Positions 1 through 11,881 of a DNA stretch of 64,000 nt are shown one piece after another. The translations under genes and the position numbers were made by a program. The notes under the pieces were generated by a model that was given only the letters and a program-made list of their open reading frames with translations, made no database searches and was not told where the DNA came from. How positions within the stretch are numbered: the first letter of the stretch is position 1; every line of letters begins with the position of its first letter. The DNA lies in assembly GCA_004009845.1 (NCBI GenBank), contig RMBW01000016.1:364200-428199 (forward strand). The letters run 5' to 3'. This stretch comes from Davidsoniella eucalypti (taxonomy: Eukaryota; Ascomycota; Sordariomycetes; Microascales; Ceratocystidaceae).

Positions 1-751
1 CAACTGGCTGTCAGTCATAGAAGAATTATATGCTTAAAGATCAAAACACCCACCAAGGTACAATCACGAAGTTACTTAATCGAGCACATGTTTTTGTTTA
101 TCTATCTGATATTCTATAGTTATTTAATGTCGGTCTTCAACGGGCTTCTCGTTGCGTTGTGGCTGTTGCCTATTCGAGAACTACGTCAGAGAGAAATACC
201 ACATCATAACAACGCTATCACCAACATCAAAAGGACCTTCCACCGGAAAGACCGAGTCGCAACCCTAACTAACCCTGCTTGGTCGACTGGACCACACATG
301 CGAATATCTCATCTCAACACAGAACAAAGACCTTTTTACTTTAGGGCATCGCAGCTCGCTGTCAAAAATAAAGAGCAAAGTCACGGCGCGTGCTACATAC
401 GCTAAGTATCTTACCTTCCTTCTTGGGCCACTCGATAAGCCTTGGCATCAAATGGTCAAGGCGCCTGCGATTCGATCGAGAAACATCTATGGACATGTAG
501 AACAATCTTGACCATGATGTTGTTCTCTTTCTGTAATCTGTAATACATATAGAGCGGTGTCGAGCCGGAAAATATCAACTCCATTATCTCTCAATTCACC
601 ATCTACATCTATATCAGATCGACCATCCACTCTTTTATCAGACTGATTCATTCATCCCGCTAGCTCTACCCGTGCCTTCTGGTCTTCGTCCAGCTCCCCC
701 TGTCTTACCTTACTTTCTCCCCTCTTCTTCCTCGCTTTTTTTTTTGCCGAG
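1..751. other. Intergenic / promoter region
   Basis: No convincing gene is visible. The last 150 bases before the start codon at 752 are strongly pyrimidine-rich (CT tracts and a run of T), typical of a highly expressed filamentous-fungal promoter and leader. The 105-codon open frame at 88-405 has no recognisable protein features and I do not treat it as a gene. Near 262-285 there are two imperfect CCCTAA-like motifs. Confidence 0.5.
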
Positions 752-1369
752 ATGTCACCCTCATTCTTCAAACTCGCCCTCCCGCTTCTAGCACTTTCGG
801 GCTTCACCACCGCCGTACCAGCTATTCACCCGGGCACGAACCGTCCCAAGGGCGTCATGACTTCTTCTCTTATGCCCACTAACTGGGCTGCCGATAGCCT
901 CAAGGTCACCATCAGCTCTGCTGAGACTGACCCTCTCATCCTGACCGTGACCATCACCAACACGGTCCACGTCCCGCTGACTGTGTTGATCTGGGACACT
1001 CCTCTAGACTCTGCTGCTCTTGATAGCGGTGTCATTTCTATCACTCCCAAGGGCAAGTCGGCGCCTCTCGATATTCCCGTCCGCCACGTTCGCCGTCCTA
1101 CCCCCTCCAAGTGGGATTACGAGACCATCCCTGCCGGCGAAAGCGTCACCTCTGAGATTGACCTTGACCGCCGCGACGGACCGGCCAAGGCTATCCGCGA
1201 CGCCGGTGGCGCTGACATTGTCATCACCGGCATCTGGCCTTCTGTCTGGGTTGGCGACGCGAGCACTGTCAACAGCTTGATTGGAGGCCCAAACGCTGAT
1301 TCCAACAGATTGAAGGGCAAGGGTATGTCCTCCAAGTTCGAGTCGCCCCAATTCAGCTTGCAGCTATAG
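752..1369 (+). CDS. Secreted deuterolysin (M35) prodomain-like protein without protease domain
   Basis: A single exon encodes 205 residues. Residues 1-21 form a typical signal peptide (hydrophobic core, Ala-x-Ala end). The rest resembles the N-terminal propeptide of fungal deuterolysins (M35): a beta-rich stretch with LKVTISS near residue 50, a TNTVHVPLTVL strand, a VRHVRRP segment and a PAGESV turn near residue 128. Deuterolysins carry about 170 further residues with an HExxH zinc motif. Here the frame stops soon after the prodomain and no HExxH frame follows. The product is therefore probably secreted and not proteolytic; an inhibitor or chaperone-like role is conceivable but unproven. The start has a purine at -3 and follows a CT-rich leader. 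Family likeness is from recognition, not a search. Confidence 0.75.
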   Translation: MSPSFFKLALPLLALSGFTTAVPAIHPGTNRPKGVMTSSLMPTNWAADSLKVTISSAETDPLILTVTITNTVHVPLTVLIWDTPLDSAALDSGVISITPKGKSAPLDIPVRHVRRPTPSKWDYETIPAGESVTSEIDLDRRDGPAKAIRDAGGADIVITGIWPSVWVGDASTVNSLIGGPNADSNRLKGKGMSSKFESPQFSLQL

Positions 1370-4300
1370 ATTGCAGGAAACCAGTAACAGAAAGAGACAC
1401 TACGACTTTACGATAAAAGATAGGTGGAGAATGAAGAACGGTGCCGGTCGAGTCTCTTGACGAATTGTATATAGATATATCCAACAGTATATAATCAGGG
1501 TACCAGCGGAAACGCTTGCTCGTACCAAATATCAGTGTACATTCCTACTAAAGTATAGTTCAACTATCTATGAAAATATTAATAAAAATAAATTGCATAG
1601 TCTAGAATTCATGGTACTTGACACACAAGATTCCAGATACATTTTTGCCAACCTGTATTGGCCATAGCTCTTCAGTGGACAGCGGCCCTGTTCTTCAGTG
1701 CGTCATATTGCCAGAATCCACTCCTTCAGGACATAACAGCTCGTATTTGAGTCTTCTCTCTCCTTGATAAGGAGACCAAAGGAGACCATTCTAGAAGACA
1801 CTCAGCTGTACAACTAATTATAGGAATACAAAGCTTCGGCAGCATATACATATAAATACCACTTGCAGAGTAAAATGCATAGCAAAGGAGGGCAAAACGA
1901 ATCCCCTGACATAGGGCACGTATGACCTGCAGCCTCATTTCGGGATGACGGGAAAAATAGCATCATAGACTCGGGTTTATACAAGCCACCAGCTTCTAAC
2001 AAGATAGGAGAACTAGAAATAGACAACAGTGTATTATTCGCCCTTCATTCCTTCTATAATTCTATACCATCCTTGAAAGTGTAAATGCCAAATGCCCAAT
2101 CAATGGGTCTCCAGCAATAGGCAACAAGTTAGCACAGGACTTTGCATATGTGACAAAGGAGTGTAAGATAATTTTATAGAATGAAGAACACAATAAAGGA
2201 CGTCTTTTTCGGAATTAGGATTAGCCTATGTTTAGCTATGTACTTATGTTCAGGGCGTTTGCAAAGACAGCAGCCACAGGGGTCAGGAGGTCATTGTATC
2301 CTATGTATACATAGCTATAAACTAGGTAGTCCGGACTTGTTTATTGCAGATATCAAAACTACATATCAGAGGTTCCTCGGCGTCTTTTCAAATCAGCCAG
2401 CTATACGAACACGAAGCGTCTATTCAGTCACAACATACACAAGGAACACTTTAGGTTGACTGCATGTATTGCCCGTCAACCTAAAGTGTTCCGAGAATAA
2501 AACATTTCAAAAAGCCTTTTGGATAGGCTTTCTTTTCATAGATGTCTGTACAGCCTTAGTCAGTACAACAAACAGTCAAACATACCACCAAAGACAAGAA
2601 TGAACTACGCAAATCAGATGGAAATAGTAATCGCCGCTGTCATACCAGTCATTAGAATCTCGGGAAGGTATCAGGATCAAACGAATGCATATGTCTATCT
2701 GTCTGTCTTGTGCAACAGCGCGTGGTTTTAGAAGAAGCCGTGCTGCCAGATTAATCTGGTCAGCCTAAACGTTGCCTGCAAACATGTTCCAAGCTAAATG
2801 AGGATCAACTAAGTGGGATAGGCGATACTGGCCTAGACAGAAATCCTGTCGCCTAGAGAATAGAAGGCTGTTCAAGTAGAACAGAAATCCGGGGGGAGAG
2901 ATTATTAACAAGCAGACTAATACGGCATACAAACATATTGTGTGTTAACCCTATTTATGGGCTGTCTCAACCCTTATGCTGTGGCTCAATCAAATCATTC
3001 TCATTGATTTCTTCTATACTTTATATATCTGTATAATCAAGCCACTAAATATAATATATGTATCTTGTACCCACCGGCAAGCTCGCCTGTCTTCTTTTAG
3101 AGTTATCTTCCATTATGTCAAGCTCAGCTTAGTCTCAGACTTAGCATTGGAGAATACAGATATGTACAACTACACAACTATATTAGAGTAAAAGAACAGA
3201 CGACAACTACGGACGTACAACACGACCTTCCATAGAGATATACCCGAGACAGGCCTGGCAAAGTACACCAAGCCAGGGAGATAAGTTGAGGAGACGAAAA
3301 CCTCAGTCTTACCATTGGCACCTTGAATGGACAGTCCGAGTCTTAGCCTATTTGAAGAAAAACGATGGAAAAAAGAGAAACATATGGAGTTTCTGTTGGG
3401 GTTAGGTAGCATGTAAATAACAATCTTAATGCCAAGCCTGATTGTGCTGAAGAACGCCCGATAGGTGAATGGGATGTATGCTATTACTCCTATTATTCAC
3501 GATGTGTGATATCGTTCGTCTCTCTTAGGGGGATTAGATTGGTATGGGAATCGTTTGGAATATTCATGTAATTGGTTCCTGAGTGTAAATATTAAACAAT
3601 AAAGCCCTATACTCATGATGAGGAAGCACAGTCAGTAAGATGACGGTCTATATCGAATACTTATAAGGACGATAATGTGTATATTGTAACTACATATGTA
3701 GCTAACGGCTTAGGCAGCTTATATGTTGTTTAGTTATTACCGCCTGTATACTGTAGGCAAAAGTCGGCCCTGGGCGATATATTATATATTAAGCGTGATA
3801 TTATGTGACAGTAGGTCAGATTCAGGCTAAGGAGGTAAGAGGGCAAAACTCAGTACTTGGCAGGGTGGACTTGAGATAAAAAAAGAAACAAGTAAAAAGG
3901 ATAACTAGCTGATGTGAAGCGGCTCGTTGTTGGGTGGCCTCTAATTTCCACAACGTATCATCGAATGGTGCTCTACGGAATATATTTTCTTCTTCTTTTT
4001 ATTATCATACAGATACACTGCGAACTACACATATGTAAGTTAGTAAAACTAGACATGATTCAAGTATCATTTACTGAAATTACAGAGGTATAAAGGTCGG
4101 TATTTGCTAACCCTATTGTCTTTTGTTAGGGCATACTGGGATAAAGCTGGATGTAAGGAGCGTTTTGTGAGTACTGCAAGTTATGCTTAATCTTCGTTAC
4201 ATGGCGGGCTATCCTCTCAGTCAACAAAGAAAAACCTTAAAAAACGATGACAATGGCGTCGAAAACAAGGGGATCGCTATTCCCTTGTTCTGCTGTCTTA

Positions 4301-6863
4301 TTGTCTTGGCTTAAATACGCCCTGTTATGCAGAAGTGGCAGAATCTTACAGTTGCAGCATTTTATATGTACAGTGTATTTCGGTTTATATAACATGAGTT
4401 TTTAATCCTTGGCACAGGCCACCCTGACAAGATAAGTACATCAGCGTATGTTTATTTGATATCAGCACGGTTACTGGGCAGTCTGCACTGTGCCCCATCG
4501 AAAGAAACCAGCAATTCAGGAAAAAGATTCGCAGAATCCAGGGAGCAAGACGCTAGAGGATGTGATAGTGGCTGGCACCAATGTGATAGCCAGTTAGTGA
4601 TGGAAGATGGGTTTCAGGAAGATGAAATTTCCCAGTATGCTTCTATCAGTGTCAGTGAAACTTGTTTGCATGTGCAGGTGGAAGCTAGCACTTAACCGCT
4701 ATTAGGTCTGGGATACTGCAAGGCAACGCAAAGCTTAGACGCGTTCATGGGTCAACCATAATGTACTACATCAACGCCACTGGGCCATATCAAGAAACCG
4801 GCAAGGTCGGATCCAGACAAGAATACGCACTTGGTGTCAGAATCTGCAGGCGTGGACTGGCGTAAAGGATAGAGACACCTGCGCATTTACAGGTGCAAAT
4901 CACCAGCCAGTCACTGGCAAGCCATAGAAATCCCTCCGAGTGGAAGATTTGCCTCCCGTCAGATGACGGAAACTTCTTTCCAGCAATTTTGCACGGTTCT
5001 GCTTACTCGTTGTAATTGGATTTGTATGCAACTACAAAACAGATGATAGAGCCCGCAAATTAAGGGTGGAATAGAATAGATATACACCTTACAGCGTCAG
5101 CACAAAGTCAGGGCTTTGGTCGATGCCAACAGACGTTCTGTCAACATGAAGTTGAGCCAGCAAAACCTAGGACGTCTGCCATAGAACGCTTGCCATTCTT
5201 TCGTTGCAGTCCCATGACTATCGACGTGATATAGACCTTAAACTCTGGTTCTTTCTTCCTTCTCGCCAAAACGTGGTTCCGCAACAGTCCCTAGCATCGG
5301 TGTTGAGAATTAGCTTGCCCTTCGATGCTTTGAGTATAAAATGTGCATACCGGTATGGATGCATCGAACTCGATCCGGACGCCTGGCTTGTCTGGTACTG
5401 GTAGGGAAAAAGGGAAGATACTCGATATGCTATATCGGATGCGGCAGACCCAGGAGGTCATCTGCAGCAGCTAAAGTCCGGCACTACCGTACTCTCCTGG
5501 AGGCCATCTCCGTTGAGCCCGAGTTAAAAGACACAATAAGCTAGTGCGAGGGCTAGCATCTTGGTTAAGCATGGTGTGAGGGGAGGCTTCAAACCGGCTG
5601 ACTGCGTGATATTGCACAGCACAAAAGCCAATATTATTGCAAGCTAGGGGGCACAACGTACGCCGTGTCAACTACTGCTCGAGTCAGCGTACCACACATC
5701 ACCGTATGATGTATACCTACATATGTATAGTTGTACTGATACGTGTCGAAGAGTGGCCAGTACATAGCCATCCCCAGACAAGAGCTTCGTTGGTATAACA
5801 CTGCTCCACGAATGTATCCCAAAAGACAGGGTGGCTATACCACAGCGGGTGTGGTATTCATAATTCATACCTGTATCAACCAACGAGGGCTGTTCTATGG
5901 TCGGCAGCTGGTGTAAGCGAGCTGGACTAGCTGTGTACTTTTTCCAGCCTATGAGGCCACATTAGTATAGCATATTCTTTTTTACTGGCTGAAGTGAAGT
6001 GTAAGCTGGAACCTTGATTGCATCCGGACTTGGCTTGTCTGGCGAAGAAAAAGAAATACACCAGAGCGAGAGAAAAGAGAAATTAAAATTTAAAAAAAGG
6101 CACGCTTACTGCAGCTAAAAAGCAGGTGAGACAACGCCCGCCCTGATCACCAGGGCATATTTTGAGTTCCTTGTCATTTGTGTGGCTGCAGATGCAGGCC
6201 GTCTAATAGCAAGTAAAAGGGCACCCAAAAGCAATATCTCCAGTCACCTAGACTGGACGGTACGAGGACTCACTAGCCGACACGGCGCTAGGCAGGCTTT
6301 GGTAAGAGGGCAAAGGGCTAAGCATAGCATGGCAGTAAGCGGCGCGTCGAAAGAACGGATTGCACATCGTATATGTGAGTTGGACTAGCTTGATATTGCG
6401 TGTGGTTAGTACAGTCTATACTGTTTTTGGCTGCTGTTGGCTGCTGTTGGCCGTCGAGCCACAGACTATAAGATCTGGTTGTGTTCCTGGCCTACCTTGG
6501 TCTCATGCTCCTCTTCTTCTCTCATCAGACCACAGACAGCCTTCACCAGCTTATCTACACCCTCTCTGTTCTTCCGTCCTGCTGCTCCCCAGGACCAAGA
6601 CAGACAAAGTAGTGTCTGAGAGACGACCTAGTATTCGTATTAGTGAAGATCTCTTATAACTGTCGTTACTGCTTGCCAGCTTCTTCTTGGCCATTCGTTC
6701 TTTTTTTCTTCAACTTTCCAACCAACCACGCTCGCTGTCGCTGTCTCTATCCTTGCTTGGCCCTTTTTAGTGTCCTTTCCACTCGCTACTTGTCTGCACC
6801 ACTTATTGTTAATACTTTGCTTTCTATATCTCCAACTCTTCTTTTCCTGGAACAAGTCTCACG
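1370..6863. other. Long gene-poor AT-rich region
   Basis: About 5.5 kb between the M35-like gene and the oxidase. Only short open frames occur, none with recognisable domains, signal peptides or splice-extended frames. It contains a perfect 18-bp inverted repeat at 2443-2492 (listed separately). The last ~400 bases before 6864 are pyrimidine-rich and presumably hold the promoter and leader of the oxidase gene. Confidence 0.5.
2443..2492. repeat. Perfect 18-bp inverted repeat (hairpin)
   Basis: The arm ggaacactttaggttgac at 2443-2460 is followed by a 14-base loop and its exact reverse complement at 2475-2492. An 18-of-18 match is unlikely by chance in the surrounding sequence. It could be a relic of a palindromic transposon end, a protein-binding palindrome or a transcribed hairpin. 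No coding gene lies nearby. Confidence 0.9.
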
Positions 6864-9436
6864 ATGCGTTCCATCTTCGGCCTGTCGGCTTCCGCCTCGG
6901 TGGCCCTTGCTGCCGTCCAAACTCTCAACTGGGACATCACCTGGGTCAACGGTGCTCCTAACGGCGTCGACCGCCCTATCGTTGGTAAGTCTCCTTGTGC
7001 TCAGCCGTCGCTAGTGTATACCATAGACCATACAGCGGAGAATCTAGTCCACTGACGATCTACTACAGGCATCAACGGCCAGTGGCCCAACCCTACCGTC
7101 AAGGGCAACGTCGGTGACACCATCATCGTCAACGTCCACAATGCCCTCGGAAACGAGACTACCAGTATTCACTGGCACGGTCTGTACATGACTGACACGC
7201 CTCACATGGACGGTGCCCCTGCTGTCAGCCAGTGTGCTATTCCTCCCGGCCAGAACTTCACCTACGAGTTCAAGGTAAGAAACAACCCTCTCTTCCCCAT
7301 GTCCGTATCAACAGCCACAGCCGTGTTAACACACTCGATAGCTTGAACTCGGAGGCACCTTCTGGTGGCATTCTCACGACGGTGGCCAGTATGCCGATGG
7401 TCTCCGTGGTGCCCTGATTGTGCACGACCCCGCCGATCCTCACCAACTTGAGTACGACGAGGATGTCATAATGAGCGTCTCTGGTAAGTCACCCTAGAAA
7501 CAACACTAAGTCTTCCTTGTTATAAACACAGGACAGAGGCCGGCACATCATTCATGATTGCCAACTTCTATCCAAGTCCATTGTCATACAAGAAAGCCAG
7601 ATGGCGTGCATCATACGAAGAAACCATGCAGATGCCTTGATCCTTCCGTGATACGGCATGTCGGCGAGACACACTTAGCCTGCAGTGCAATCCATTTCCT
7701 GTTGTACGAGGCTACCTTGGGAATCTTGTGTCTTACCTATCGTCATCCACCCCCGTTGATATCATAACCGTTACCATGCTAACCCTAACCCTGCTTAGAT
7801 TGGTATAACGACCAAGTCCCCGTCCTTCTGGGCGAGCTGTTGAACACCAACAACACTGAATTCCGTCCACCGATTGCGGACTCGGCTCTCGTTAACGAGG
7901 CCCAGACCTGGGATCTCAACATGGTTCCCGGCAAGAAGTACCGTATCCGTATCATCAACTACTCGGCGCTGGCCAACGCCATCATTGAGTTCGGCGGCCA
8001 TAACATGACTGTCATCGAGACTGATGGTATCCCCGTTGTCTCGCAGACTGCCGATCGTATCTTCCTTGGTGCTGGCCAGCGCTACAGCGTCATCATCGAG
8101 GCTAAGAAGGACACCACTCAGGACTATCCCTTCCTCGTTATGCTTGATATGAACCCCAACTATCAAGCTCCCCAGCTTGGCTTCGTCGCCAACGCCACTG
8201 GCCTGCTAAAGTACGGCGGTAGCAACTCAACTCCGGACCCGGTCGTCATTTACCAGCCAATTACTATTCTTGACGATACCACTCTGAGCGTAAGTCTATC
8301 TCACTTTATCCCCTCCCCTCCCAAGTATAGCTTGTAGCAGTCAATAACTAACATGCATCGCTTCCTAGCCCTTTGATCTGCTCCCAGCTGTGGACTATGA
8401 TGTCGAGTTCACCAAGAACTTCACCTTCGCTCTGGACGGTGAAGGCGTTCCTCGTGCCTACCTCAACAACGAGATCTACGTCAACCAGAAGGTTCCTACT
8501 CTGTACACTGCCCTGTCTGTTGGTCAGGATGCCGAGAACCCCATTGTCTATGGTGACGTCAACCCCGAAATTGTCGAGAAGTCCAAGGTTGTCCAGATTG
8601 TCCTGAATAACTTTACTCCTGCCGGTCACCCCTTCCATCTTCACGGCCACCACTTCCAGGTCATCTCGCGTCCTGGTTTCAACGCTGGTGTCTACAACGG
8701 CACTCTCGATAGCATTCCCGTGGCTCCTCTTTTCCGTGACACCGTCATGGTTGAGGGCAACTCTCACGTCGTCCTGCGCTACCTCGCTTCTCGTGCGGGT
8801 GCCTGGATCTTCCACTGCCACATGGAATGGCACGTCCACATGGGTGCCACTGCCACCTTCCTGACTGCCCCTCTCGAGCTGCAGCAGAACCTTGTTGTCC
8901 CCCAGAGCCACTTCGATATCTGCCCCTGCGGTCAGGCCAAGGGTAACGCTGCCGGTAACACTGCCAATGCCCTTGACCTCACTGGTGCTAACGACAAGCC
9001 TATGCTGCCTGACGAGGGCGCTCTCTACGACCCTGATACCATGGCTATGTGCGTTAACAACGCTTCATCTACCGCTACTGCTACTTCTCCCACTGCCACC
9101 GGTACTGGTATTGTTCCTACTGGTACTGCTACTGGTACTGGTATCACTCCTACTGGTACTGCTACTGGTACTGGTATCACTCCTACTGGTACTGCTACTG
9201 GTACTGGTATCACTCCTACTGGCACTGCTACGGGCACTGGTATCACTCCTACTGGCACATCTGTCATTCCCACTGGTACCGCCGTCTCTAGCGTCACTGA
9301 TCTTGCTACCACCCCAGTGCCCACAGGATCTGGTATCTCGACTGGTACCGCTCCTACTGGAACTGCCATCTCGACTCTCACTACCAAGAAACGTGCTTGC
9401 CGTGCTTACTACACGCCTGTCCTTGGCAAGGCATAA
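6864..9436 (+). CDS. Secreted Fet3/Abr1-type multicopper oxidase
   Basis: Five exons (6864-6984, 7069-7274, 7342-7483, 7799-8289, 8369-9436) give 675 residues. Every junction restores family sequence. A signal peptide covers about residues 1-17. All four copper signatures are present: HWHG, HSHD, HPFHLHGHH and HCHMEWHVHMG. The general sequence is of the Fet3-related class. The Asp that Fet3 ferroxidases carry four residues before HPFHLH is Thr here, and there is no C-terminal membrane anchor. The tail is Thr/Gly-rich with an 11-residue repeat (GTGITPTGTAT). I infer a secreted or wall-associated phenol or pigment oxidase of the Abr1 kind, not an iron-uptake ferroxidase. The residue ten after the type-1 Cys, usually Leu, Met or Phe, reads Ala. 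Intron 3 is unusually long (315 bases). Confidence 0.9.
9103..9256 (+). repeat. In-frame 33-bp tandem repeat in oxidase tail
   Basis: Four to five copies of a 33-base unit encode an 11-residue Thr/Gly-rich repeat. The central copies are nearly identical in DNA while the outer ones diverge (ggc for ggt, acg for act). This indicates recent unit expansion. Copy number is likely to vary between strains, and the repeat probably forms an O-glycosylated stalk. Confidence 0.9.
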
Positions 9437-10075
9437 ATATCTTGATGACACTTTTTTGACCAGCTGCTTTCGTTGTATATATATACGTTAGTCAATTAGA
9501 TTGACAGTATCACGCCGACTGGAGTTGTGCTTTTCGCACGATACCATTTTTTCTCTCTGTTTCTAAATTCTCCCAGAGTATTAATTCTTGCCTTGATGAC
9601 TGGCCCATGTTCATCTAGGTTAGTTCGACATCTATATATAACTAAATCTATATTTTCCTATCTGGTTCATCTTGTTTTTCTAATACCTATGTTCATGTGT
9701 GTGTTCTCTGATTGCTTTTTTTCAATTTTTTTCTTATTCATGTTCATGTTGTCTATCAATGGAGTGAAATGTTTTAATGATTTGAATTAATTAGGTGATA
9801 TTGTCCCATAGTGAACTAATAAAACTGCATGTCAATAAATCAAAGTGGTAGTCTTTCAATTACTGATGTCTAGGTTTGTTTGTGTAATATCATGGTAGCG
9901 TTACATGCTTGGTACAACTGCCTAGACTGGAATGAATAATAGTTGTTATCTTGTACGAAGAGTGATATTAACATCATGGTGAAGATATTTTGCTTTTTGG
10001 TGATTCAAGTAGACATGAACTCATGGTAGATGTATATCATATTAGTGTCCCTAGGAATACTTTGCTACATATGTA
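9437..10075. other. Intergenic region between convergent genes
   Basis: AT-rich sequence between the 3' end of the oxidase (+) and the 3' end of the membrane-protein gene (-). It presumably contains both 3' untranslated regions. I see no further gene. Confidence 0.5.
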
Positions 10076-11323
10076 TTACTTTTTGAGCTTTTGTTCTGCC
10101 GTTTCCACATCAATCGCAGCACGAAGTATAATTTCGTCACGTTCACGCTCCCACATCAGAACAGCACCAGCTGGCCCATATAGAGTGATTCTTTGAAGCA
10201 TTGCTAAGGCCTTACCAATCTGAAAATCATCGCGATATATGGCAAATGCTATTGAGCTTCCAGCAGCGAAGATTAGATCATACTGAAGATACGTCAATGT
10301 ACCATCTGATACAGACGTTAATGGCTTGTCCGAAAAGGGGGAGACAGGGACAAAAATGTCGGGAAACTTAAGACCAGCCCAAGCCGAGTCAGGTGGGATG
10401 CCGAATCGGGCCATAAGAAGAGGCGACAAAGAGAACCAAAGAACCGCAAGATGGACAAGGCTCGTGACATTCACAAGAAATGAATATGCACTGCGCTGCG
10501 CTGCAAGTCTTGACTTGGCACTTTGACGACTGACGTCGGGGATTTGGTGGACCAGTCTGATCAAATTAGTTAACAGGATCTGGTAGCCACCAACATATAT
10601 AGGATATAACGACCACACGGCAACTAATAGCTGCTTCAGAGCTGGCGATGGCCAATATACCACAGGGACAGCACAGATCGCGGTAGGTATGACGAATCCA
10701 AGCATGATGGCCCAGGGCAGAGCTCGAGATGCGGCAACATCGATGAATGACTCCTGGGCCTTTTCTATAGCTGACTTGGCCTGAATGCTAGGCGAGAGCC
10801 ATAAGTAAGATACCCAGTAAACAGGAATCAACATACCAGCAGGTACACACTGGTAGAATAAGCCCCATATAGTTGTCCTATTTACCGATGTGTTAGTTGG
10901 TGTAAGCCTCAACGTCAGCTGAGAGAGGTATGCTTACAACTCGAGGATAGTCTGTGTATTCCCTGATTTTAGGCCACCAATAACAACCAGGGTATGCAGA
11001 GCCATCAATTGACCGGCGTAGTATAAGCCAAACATGGTCAACGCCGGGCTATCCCCAGAAACAATAGGCCAGATAAAACTAATCAACTGATGAAGGAATT
11101 CATCTACTTCGGAAACGCCACTAATCTCCTTAGCTAGAGGCGACCCATCATGAAGTTGTTTTCTCAAGGTAAGCGAATGCAGAATAGAGAAGTAGTTGCG
11201 TCGTTCCTGAAGATCTAGAACACAATAGTAGCCGCCGACGAGAAAGGCGCCTATAAACAGCGTAGGAATGAAGGGACGCTGATCGGCCCAAAGCAGGCGA
11301 AGGAGGGCAATAGGATGTGACAT
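10076..11323 (-). CDS. Polytopic membrane protein, secondary-metabolite cluster type (PaxA/AtmA-like)
   Basis: Two exons (11323-10938, 10877-10076), joined across a 60-base intron with a GTAAGC donor and a CTAAC branch site, give 395 residues. Several hydrophobic segments are evident, including LFIGAFLVGGYYCVL near residue 20, a stretch around ALTMFGLYYAGQLMALHTL, AGMLIPVYWVSYLWL after the splice, and ones near SRALPWAIMLGFVIPTAIC and NVTSLVHLAVLWFSL. Overall it recalls the uncharacterised integral membrane proteins (PaxA/AtmA type) found in indole-diterpene and related clusters. No prenyltransferase, P450 or synthase lies beside it. The start at 11323 is a choice; the frame runs open to 11440 with an upstream Met, so the N-terminus is uncertain. 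Function is unknown. Confidence 0.65.
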
Positions 11324-11881
11324 TAGCTGGAGATAAATAGTAATAAGAAAGTACTTGGAAAGAAATAGAAAAGACAGATACTTGGAATTTATTTGCGGAA
11401 GTGAAGAATGTTGGTAACAATAAAGTGTCAAGGTAAGCAATATATTTACTAAGCTAATAAAAAAGATTAAGGTGGCCCATTGAAAACGTGGTCATAAGTA
11501 TCAATACATTATACGGTTCGAGTTTGTGTAACATGTGGCGCTCCTGTTTATCACAGCATAGTAAGCAAATAACTTGTATGTCTATAAAATTTTATAGAGT
11601 CGATAAGAATGTATTTAAAAAGAGAATTTAACTAGAAAGCATTAAAAACGTCGCTGTCGGTACTGTCTGAAACCAGACTCCCAGCCCAAAGAAATGAAAA
11701 GTATAGAAAACGTCGCCAGAAAGCATATAACTATGTGCCTGCCTGAGGCCGTTAATTGTTTAAAAGGCCTGCCTGAATCCAGTTCTGATTTTGCTGTTGA
11801 CTATGAACAACGAACGAGTTGTTGTGGCCATGGCCATAGGACTGTCAACACGGTAGAACAATCACTTCACCCAGTGCCACT
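11324..11881. other. Intergenic region
   Basis: AT-rich sequence holding the promoter of the membrane-protein gene and the 3' end of the chitinase gene, both on the minus strand. No further gene is apparent. Confidence 0.45.

Noticed and set aside
88..405. 105-codon frame upstream of the M35-like gene
   Set aside because: No signal peptide or family features, odd composition, and it lies in probable promoter sequence.
9025..9491. Long frames on both strands over the oxidase tail
   Set aside because: They are shadows of the 33-bp tandem repeat, whose low complexity keeps several frames open.
10934..11440. Longer N-terminus for the membrane protein from 11440
   Set aside because: The extra 39 residues look like translated AT-rich leader. 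The Met at 11323 is preferred, though its context is weak, so the longer form is not excluded.
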